A DNA stretch of 64,000 bases. Source: an uncultured Hyphomonas sp. (GTDB lineage Bacteria > Pseudomonadota > Alphaproteobacteria > Caulobacterales > Hyphomonadaceae). The position numbers and the translations under genes are program-made. Positions 59,758-64,000 of this stretch are shown here, piece after piece. Location of the stretch: NCBI RefSeq assembly GCF_963677035.1, contig NZ_OY781472.1, positions 1,178,001-1,242,000 of the forward strand, given 5' to 3'. The notes under the pieces are model-generated. The model did no database searches and was not told the origin of the DNA. It was given only the letters and a program-made list of their open reading frames with translations. Positions within the stretch are counted from its first letter, which is position 1, and each line of letters begins with the position of its first letter.

Positions 59758-60366
59758 TTAGTTCGCAATCTCGACATCATCGAGAATCCAGTTCGGATCA
59801 TTCTCGTGAACGTTCCGCATGAAGGTCCAGATTTCCTTCGCGTTGCGCACCATTTCACCGTCTCCAAGCTCTGCCTCATAGCGCACGGAAACACGCGCGA
59901 TGGGGCCCTCCAGCTCAGCGCTTTCGATTTCGGCCTTGCGGATGCGCAGCAGTTCAAAAGCGGCCTGGTCCGGCTTGCGCGCGGAGATGGCCGCGTCCCA
60001 GGCCTCGTAGACATCATCGTCCAGCATCGGGCGGAGCGCGTCGCGGTCACCCCGCGCAAAGGCCGAAACGATGATTTCATATGCCGAGCGTGCGCCTCGC
60101 ATGAAGGCAGATGTGCTGAAGCTCCGGTCAGCATTGTAGATTTCTTCCAGGCCGCCAGCGGCAGGACCTGTAAAAATCGGCTGGTCGGCATGCGTCAGCG
60201 CTTCGTCCTTGCCTTTCGGCTGGCCGGGCGCATCGTCCACGGCAGTTGCCGGAGAGGGGCGGCTGACAGGGTTGTCATTGTCACCCTTGCCGAGCGCTAA
60301 ATAGAGGCGCGACAGGACAAACAGCGCAACAGCTGCCAGGATCATGACTTGCATCACGGGGTCCAT
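59758..60366 (-). CDS. Tim44-like domain protein (TimA type)
   Basis: 202-residue protein with an N-terminal membrane helix (about 4-22), a Pro/Asp-rich linker and a Tim44-like/NTF2-fold domain from FMRGARSAYEIIVSAFARGDRDAL to EIWTFMRNVHENDPNWILDDV. The bacterial homologue of mitochondrial Tim44 is linked to membrane protein handling. The start at 60366 gives the expected anchor; the open frame to 60501 is leader DNA shared with the divergent secB promoter region. Confidence 0.85.
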   Translation of the reverse strand: MDPVMQVMILAAVALFVLSRLYLALGKGDNDNPVSRPSPATAVDDAPGQPKGKDEALTHADQPIFTGPAAGGLEEIYNADRSFSTSAFMRGARSAYEIIVSAFARGDRDALRPMLDDDVYEAWDAAISARKPDQAAFELLRIRKAEIESAELEGPIARVSVRYEAELGDGEMVRNAKEIWTFMRNVHENDPNWILDDVEIAN

Positions 60367-60499
60367 TGGTGGTGGCGTGTCCTTGCATTGGAGTTCATTC
60401 AGCCCACAAGATAGGGCCGACGGGCCTGCAGTGCCAGTGATACATTGCGCGTTAAGGGGCCGCATGCTAGCGCCCGCCCGGTAGAGTTGGGAGGTATAC

Positions 60500-61012
60500 A
60501 TGACCGATACAAGTGCCCCGCAGGCACCAAATGAAGGCCAGAACGGCGCAACCCCGGCGGGTTTGCGCGTCCTCGCCCAGTACGTGAAGGACCTGTCCTT
60601 CGAAAATCCGGGGCATGCTCCGGTACAGACTCAGCCCAATATCGATCTGGGTATCGATGTCGGTGCAACGCCGCATGCCGATGGCAACGGGCTTTACGAA
60701 GTGTCGCTGAAACTGTCGGCCAAGGCCGTCGCTGACGAAACCGTGCTGTTCATTACCGAACTGGACTATGCTGGCCTCTTCCAGCTGCAGAATGTGCCGC
60801 AAGCCCAGCTTGAGCCGCTGCTTCTGATCGAGTGCCCTCGTCTTCTGTTCCCGTTCGCCCGGCGCATCGTGGCAGAAATCACGCGCGAAGGCGGCTTCCC
60901 GCCGCTGCTGATCGATCCGGTGGATTTCGTGCAGCTTTATCAGCAGCAATATCGCCGGGCGCAGGAAGCTGCTGCAGCCTCCGGTCAGACGCCGCCAGTT
61001 CAGGACGCGTAA
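60500..61012 (+). CDS. secB: Protein-export chaperone SecB
   Basis: 170-residue tetrameric chaperone delivering preproteins to SecA. Recognised by [17 protein letters not shown] (about 23-39), [27 protein letters not shown] and [43 protein letters not shown] is 6 nt before the ATG. The 3' end overlaps the convergent dnaQ by 13 nt. Confidence 0.96.
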   Translation: MTDTSAPQAPNEGQNGATPAGLRVLAQYVKDLSFENPGHAPVQTQPNIDLGIDVGATPHADGNGLYEVSLKLSAKAVADETVLFITELDYAGLFQLQNVPQAQLEPLLLIECPRLLFPFARRIVAEITREGGFPPLLIDPVDFVQLYQQQYRRAQEAAAASGQTPPVQDA

Positions 61013-61701
61013 CGCTTCCAGACAGCTTCATCGCCAAGGCCGCTCACGAAGGTATCGTGGGCGGCTTTTTCGTCTTCAGTCAGACGCGGGCCAAGCGGCT
61101 TGGGCCGCTGGCGTGCCGGCAGAATTTCGGCAACCTCTTCGGTTTCAACCACTGCATCGAACGAGAACGCCCGCGCGCGCCCGCCCAGAAGTTCCAGGTA
61201 AACCGCCGCCAGCAACTGGCTATCCAGAAGGGCGCCGTGGAATGTCCGGCTTTCGAGAGAAATATCGAAACGCTTGCACAGCGCGTCGAGACTGGCCGGA
61301 GCACCCGGAAACTTCCGGCGGGCCATGGCAGCCGTATCGACCCAGCGGTCGTCCGGGACAGGATCGCGCCCGCAACGGCCAAGTTCCATATTGAGGAACC
61401 CCCGGTCGAAGCCTGCATTGTGAGCCACCAGCGTGGCATCCCCGATAAACTCCATAAAGGCATCGATGACTTCCGGCGCCTCGAAAGGGGGCGCATCTTT
61501 CAGGTCATCATCGGTAATGCCTGTAATGCGGACTGTATCGGCAGAGACAGAGCGGCCCGGATTGATCAGCGTCCGGAAAGTACGTCCGGACGGAATGTGG
61601 TTGATCATCTCCACAGCGCCGAGCTCGATAATGCGGTCGCCATCTTCCGGTTTGAGGCCTGTCGTCTCGGTATCGAATGCAATCTCGCGGATCTGGCTCA
61701 T
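61000..61701 (-). CDS. dnaQ: DNA polymerase III epsilon subunit (3'-5' exonuclease)
   Basis: 233-residue proofreading exonuclease. Exo I FDTETTG at 9-15, Exo [12 protein letters not shown] near residue 97, Exo [17 protein letters not shown] near 155 with the catalytic His of the DEDDh class. The C-terminal section is the usual polymerase-binding tail. The start overlaps the coaE stop by ATGA. Confidence 0.95.
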   Translation of the reverse strand: MSQIREIAFDTETTGLKPEDGDRIIELGAVEMINHIPSGRTFRTLINPGRSVSADTVRITGITDDDLKDAPPFEAPEVIDAFMEFIGDATLVAHNAGFDRGFLNMELGRCGRDPVPDDRWVDTAAMARRKFPGAPASLDALCKRFDISLESRTFHGALLDSQLLAAVYLELLGGRARAFSFDAVVETEEVAEILPARQRPKPLGPRLTEDEKAAHDTFVSGLGDEAVWKRYAS

Positions 61702-62306
61702 GCGTTATCCCCTGCGGCCTTGCGATTCATCAGGGCCACTATGGCGCGAACATGATCGCGTGCAAACTCGAATCCATGCGCTGTCGACAGGATAAAGTCC
61801 GCTTTGGCCCGCTTTTCCGCATCCGGCACCTGGCGAGCCAGAATGGCCTCGAACGTCTCTGCCGTCACACCCGGACGAGACAGCACGCGGTCACGCTGCA
61901 CCTCCGGCGGCGCTGTAACGACCAGAACATAATCGCAATAGCCGGACCCGCCTGTCTCGTAGAGCAATGGAATATCCAGGACCGCAAACGCCGCGCCGGA
62001 TTTTCTGGCGGCTTCACTGAACTCCTGTTGCGCGGCGCCGGCGAGTGGATGGACAATACTTTCGAGCTGCTTCATCGCTGCGGTATCGTTCAGTACACGT
62101 TCGCGCAGCAGCGTCCGGTCGATCGCACCTTCCACCTTCACGCCCGGAAAGGCCGCTTCGACGGGGTCCACCGCAGCGCCGTCTTTCTGGTAAAGCTGGT
62201 GCACCGCTGCATCGGCGTCGTAAACCGGGACACCTTCATCCCGGAACAGGGTGGCCGTTGCAGATTTGCCCATGCCGATCGAACCGGTGAGGCCAAGAAT
62301 GATCAC
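61698..62306 (-). CDS. coaE: Dephospho-CoA kinase
   Basis: 202-residue P-loop kinase performing the last step of coenzyme A synthesis. [21 protein letters not shown] (Walker A at 8-15), [23 protein letters not shown] and [17 protein letters not shown] are family motifs. Coupled at both ends by 4-nt ATGA overlaps, with aroE upstream and dnaQ downstream. Confidence 0.95.
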   Translation of the reverse strand: MIILGLTGSIGMGKSATATLFRDEGVPVYDADAAVHQLYQKDGAAVDPVEAAFPGVKVEGAIDRTLLRERVLNDTAAMKQLESIVHPLAGAAQQEFSEAARKSGAAFAVLDIPLLYETGGSGYCDYVLVVTAPPEVQRDRVLSRPGVTAETFEAILARQVPDAEKRAKADFILSTAHGFEFARDHVRAIVALMNRKAAGDNA

Positions 62307-63118
62307 GTCGTCGCCTCCACGAGTTTACGGCAATGCGTGAGCGCCTCTTTTGTGTCCGGCAACACGCCAAACCAATGTTCAAAACTGTAGGCCGCTTGTG
62401 CCACCAGCATGCCAAGTCCGTCCATTGGCTGCCAGTTCTTGGCCAGCGCTTCAGCACGGATGGCAGCGGCGGGCTTTCCGTAAGAAATGTCGTAGAAATA
62501 TTGTCCGGTGGCTTCGGGCAACTCCAGGCTCTTGCCGGAATGGCCAAGGCTGAGCGTGTTGATCACGATATCGGCCGTGGCCGCTTCCGAAATCCCCTGC
62601 TGGAGTGAGCAGATCTCAGCTGTGATGCCGGTTTCCGAAACCAGCGCTTCTGCCCGCTCACGTGTGCGGTTGGCGATCGTGATCTCAGCTCGCAAATCCA
62701 TCAGGCTGATCGCAACTGCGCGGGCAGATCCACCAGCGCCCAGCAAGGTCACCCGGGATCCGGCAACTTCGATCCCGGCGTCCAGCAGGCTGCGCACAAA
62801 GCCCGGCGCATCGGTGTTTTCCGCGCGCCAGCCCCCCTGCTCTCGGAGAACCAACGTATTGGCAGCGCCAATCCGGCGCGCAATGTCGCTTGTTTCATCC
62901 GCCAGGGTAAGCGCGTCTTCCTTATGCGGAAGCGTGATATTGAAGCCGAGCGCCTCTCGCTGTGATAGGGTTTCAAGCGCGCCTCTGAGCTCTCCACGTT
63001 CAACTTGCAGAGCTTCATAGGTTGCATCGAATCCGTGTTCGCGGATCCACATCTTGTGGATCACGGGAGACAGCGAATGCGAAACCGGATCGCCGATAAC
63101 ACCGAGCAGCCAGGTCAT
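62303..63118 (-). CDS. aroE: Shikimate dehydrogenase
   Basis: 271-residue NADP-dependent enzyme of aromatic amino acid synthesis. [16 protein letters not shown] near residue 8 (shikimate site), [13 protein letters not shown] with the catalytic Lys, [11 protein letters not shown] with the Asp, and the Rossmann motif [15 protein letters not shown] near 125. Coupled to maf and coaE by ATGA overlaps. Confidence 0.95.
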   Translation of the reverse strand: MTWLLGVIGDPVSHSLSPVIHKMWIREHGFDATYEALQVERGELRGALETLSQREALGFNITLPHKEDALTLADETSDIARRIGAANTLVLREQGGWRAENTDAPGFVRSLLDAGIEVAGSRVTLLGAGGSARAVAISLMDLRAEITIANRTRERAEALVSETGITAEICSLQQGISEAATADIVINTLSLGHSGKSLELPEATGQYFYDISYGKPAAAIRAEALAKNWQPMDGLGMLVAQAAYSFEHWFGVLPDTKEALTHCRKLVEATT

Positions 63119-63711
63119 GTTTTCAGGACGCCTCTTATGCGGAGATAATCGAGCAAGGGCAGCAGCGGCAGACCGAGAATGGAAAAGTAATCCCCCTCGA
63201 TCTTGTTGAAGAGCTGCGCGCCAAGGCCTTCCAGCTGATAGGCGCCGACGGTCGACAACAGTGGCTCACCCACCTTGCCGATATAATCATCGATGAAAGC
63301 GTCGCTGAGTGGGCGCATGGTCAGGCGCGGCCGTGCGAGATGGCGCCAGACAGGTTGTCCGTTTTCACAAACGACAATTGCCGTTTCAAGCGTGTGTGCC
63401 TTTCCCGACAGTTTGCGGAGATGATCGTGCGCACCGTCCAGATCCTTTGGCTTGTCGAATGCTTCATCCCCAAGCGCCAGCATCTGGTCACCGCCAATCA
63501 CAAGGCCAGGTTGGCGTTGAGATACTTTTGCCGACTTGAGTTCCGCCAGACGCATCGCCTGATCGCGCACGGAAACGCCTTCGGCGCGCAGCCCGGCTTT
63601 CATCGCATCTTCATCGACATTCGGGCGGATCGCGGCGGCTTCCACACCTGCTGATGCCAACAGACGGCGCCGGCTTTCACTACCGGATGCCAGGACAATA
63701 TCAGGACTCAC
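63115..63711 (-). CDS. maf: Maf family nucleotide pyrophosphatase
   Basis: 198-residue Maf-type nucleoside triphosphate pyrophosphatase that removes modified or non-canonical nucleotides. LASGSESRRRLLASAGV at the N terminus (S-x-S-x-x-R), the catalytic Asp in VIGGDQMLAL, KPKDLDGAHDHLRKLSGKAH and KIEGDYFSILGLPL are family motifs. Coupled on both sides by ATGA. Confidence 0.93.
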   Translation of the reverse strand: MSPDIVLASGSESRRRLLASAGVEAAAIRPNVDEDAMKAGLRAEGVSVRDQAMRLAELKSAKVSQRQPGLVIGGDQMLALGDEAFDKPKDLDGAHDHLRKLSGKAHTLETAIVVCENGQPVWRHLARPRLTMRPLSDAFIDDYIGKVGEPLLSTVGAYQLEGLGAQLFNKIEGDYFSILGLPLLPLLDYLRIRGVLKT

Positions 63712-64000
63712 GGATTCCCCCGGCGTTCGTTCAGCAGATTCAGGATCGAGGCGGCTGTTTCTTCAACCGAACGCCGGGACACATCGATCGTGCGCCATTT
63801 GTTGCGCTGGAACAGGCGGTTGGCCTGGGTAACTTCATCGCGCACGGCATCCTCATCAGCATAAATCGTGTGCTCGTCCTGGTTCAGAGAAATCAGGCGC
63901 GCGCGGCGGATCTGTACCAGACGTTCGGCACTGATCTTGAGCCCCACGATCATCGGCCCCTTGTCACCCATCTTCTCGATATGCGGCGGCAGCGGAACCC
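63708..64000 (-). CDS. PpsR-type kinase/pyrophosphorylase (DUF299), C-terminal part only
   Basis: The visible 97 codons end a DUF299 protein: PLPPHIEKMGDKGPMIVGLKI, then SAERLVQIRRARL, and the C-terminal RTIDVSRRSVEETAASIL. The family phosphorylates and dephosphorylates PEP synthetase or pyruvate phosphate dikinase. The frame is open to the window edge, and the ATG at 63971 is internal. It heads, as far as visible, the ppsR-maf-aroE-coaE-dnaQ run, overlapping maf by ATGA. Confidence 0.85.
   Translation of the reverse strand, partial: VPLPPHIEKMGDKGPMIVGLKISAERLVQIRRARLISLNQDEHTIYADEDAVRDEVTQANRLFQRNKWRTIDVSRRSVEETAASILNLLNERRGNP

Noticed and set aside
57982-60300. 772-codon open frame on the + strand
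   Set aside because: It runs antisense across smr, mltA and the Tim44-like gene. The translation is His/Arg/Gln-rich without motifs, a shadow of GC-rich coding DNA.
1-64000. CRISPR arrays, insertion sequences, prophage or integrase genes, and the 4.5S RNA gene near ffh
   Set aside because: Looked for on both strands; no spaced identical repeats, transposase or integrase motifs, or GGAAGGAAGCA-type SRP RNA core were seen.
1-64000. CtrA sites (TTAA-N7-TTAA) upstream of trcR, mscS and the kinase
   Set aside because: Only single TTAA half-sites were found at the positions inspected.

Overview
The window reads as chromosomal DNA of a GC-rich alphaproteobacterium, probably of the Hyphomonadaceae/Caulobacterales. 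This rests on gene content and order only: a TrcR-type DUF1013 regulator, DUF1465 and DUF1192 proteins, the block ppsR-maf-aroE-coaE-dnaQ / secB / Tim44-like / mltA / smr, and the remnants ffh-aroQ-rpsP-rimM-trmD-rplS-leuC-leuD-leuB-asd and dapF-mtaB-ftsY-yciB. No rRNA, tRNA, CRISPR array, transposase, integrase or phage gene was seen. Genes are dense, many overlap by 4 nt, and both strands are used about equally.

Layout. 1-15.4 kb: a truncated Nudix gene, yciB, an EamA transporter, an N-acyl-D-amino-acid deacylase-like enzyme, a small membrane protein plus XRE regulator pair behind a repeat-rich control region, ftsY, mtaB, dapF, then a MaoC hydratase / ArsC / CitE-like lyase group, a YbjN protein, a serine hydrolase, a LysE exporter and rarD. 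15.4-28.3 kb: mscS, asd, an amidohydrolase with its ribosome-binding site inside a hairpin, leuB/leuD/leuC scattered among small genes and cysK, and a PAS hybrid histidine kinase. 28.3-40.2 kb: the ribosome and SRP gene block (rplS, trmD, rimM, rpsP, aroQ, ffh), split by about 6.7 kb between rimM and trmD. The insertion holds an AT-richer lipoprotein gene, a self-controlled TetR/YciI pair, a manganese riboswitch with a TMEM165/GDT1-type Mn exporter, a glycosyltransferase and a secreted beta/gamma-crystallin-like protein.

40.2-57 kb: a prolyl oligopeptidase, an AGE-family epimerase, gpmA, a deaminase, a glycosyltransferase, a GST, hsp20 with a ROSE-type RNA thermometer leader, an exported methyltransferase-like lipoprotein, ppa, LysE, carbonic anhydrase, TetR, an acyltransferase, DUF1465/DUF1192 and a quinone oxidoreductase. 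57-64 kb: trcR, smr, mltA, a Tim44-like gene, secB, then dnaQ-coaE-aroE-maf-ppsR, in which every junction is a 4-nt ATGA overlap.

The most distinctive signals are regulatory: a yybP-ykoY Mn riboswitch preceded by a well-placed promoter, a ROSE-like thermometer, an SD-sequestering hairpin, a TetR promoter with paired operators, a TGACA-repeat control region, and a recurrent tail-to-tail gene arrangement in which both stop codons lie in a shared CTAG/TTAG. No wholly new multi-gene system was recognised. The best candidates for undescribed biology are the amidohydrolase leader hairpin, the crystallin-like protein with a long Arg/Pro tail, and the repeat-controlled membrane protein/XRE pair.
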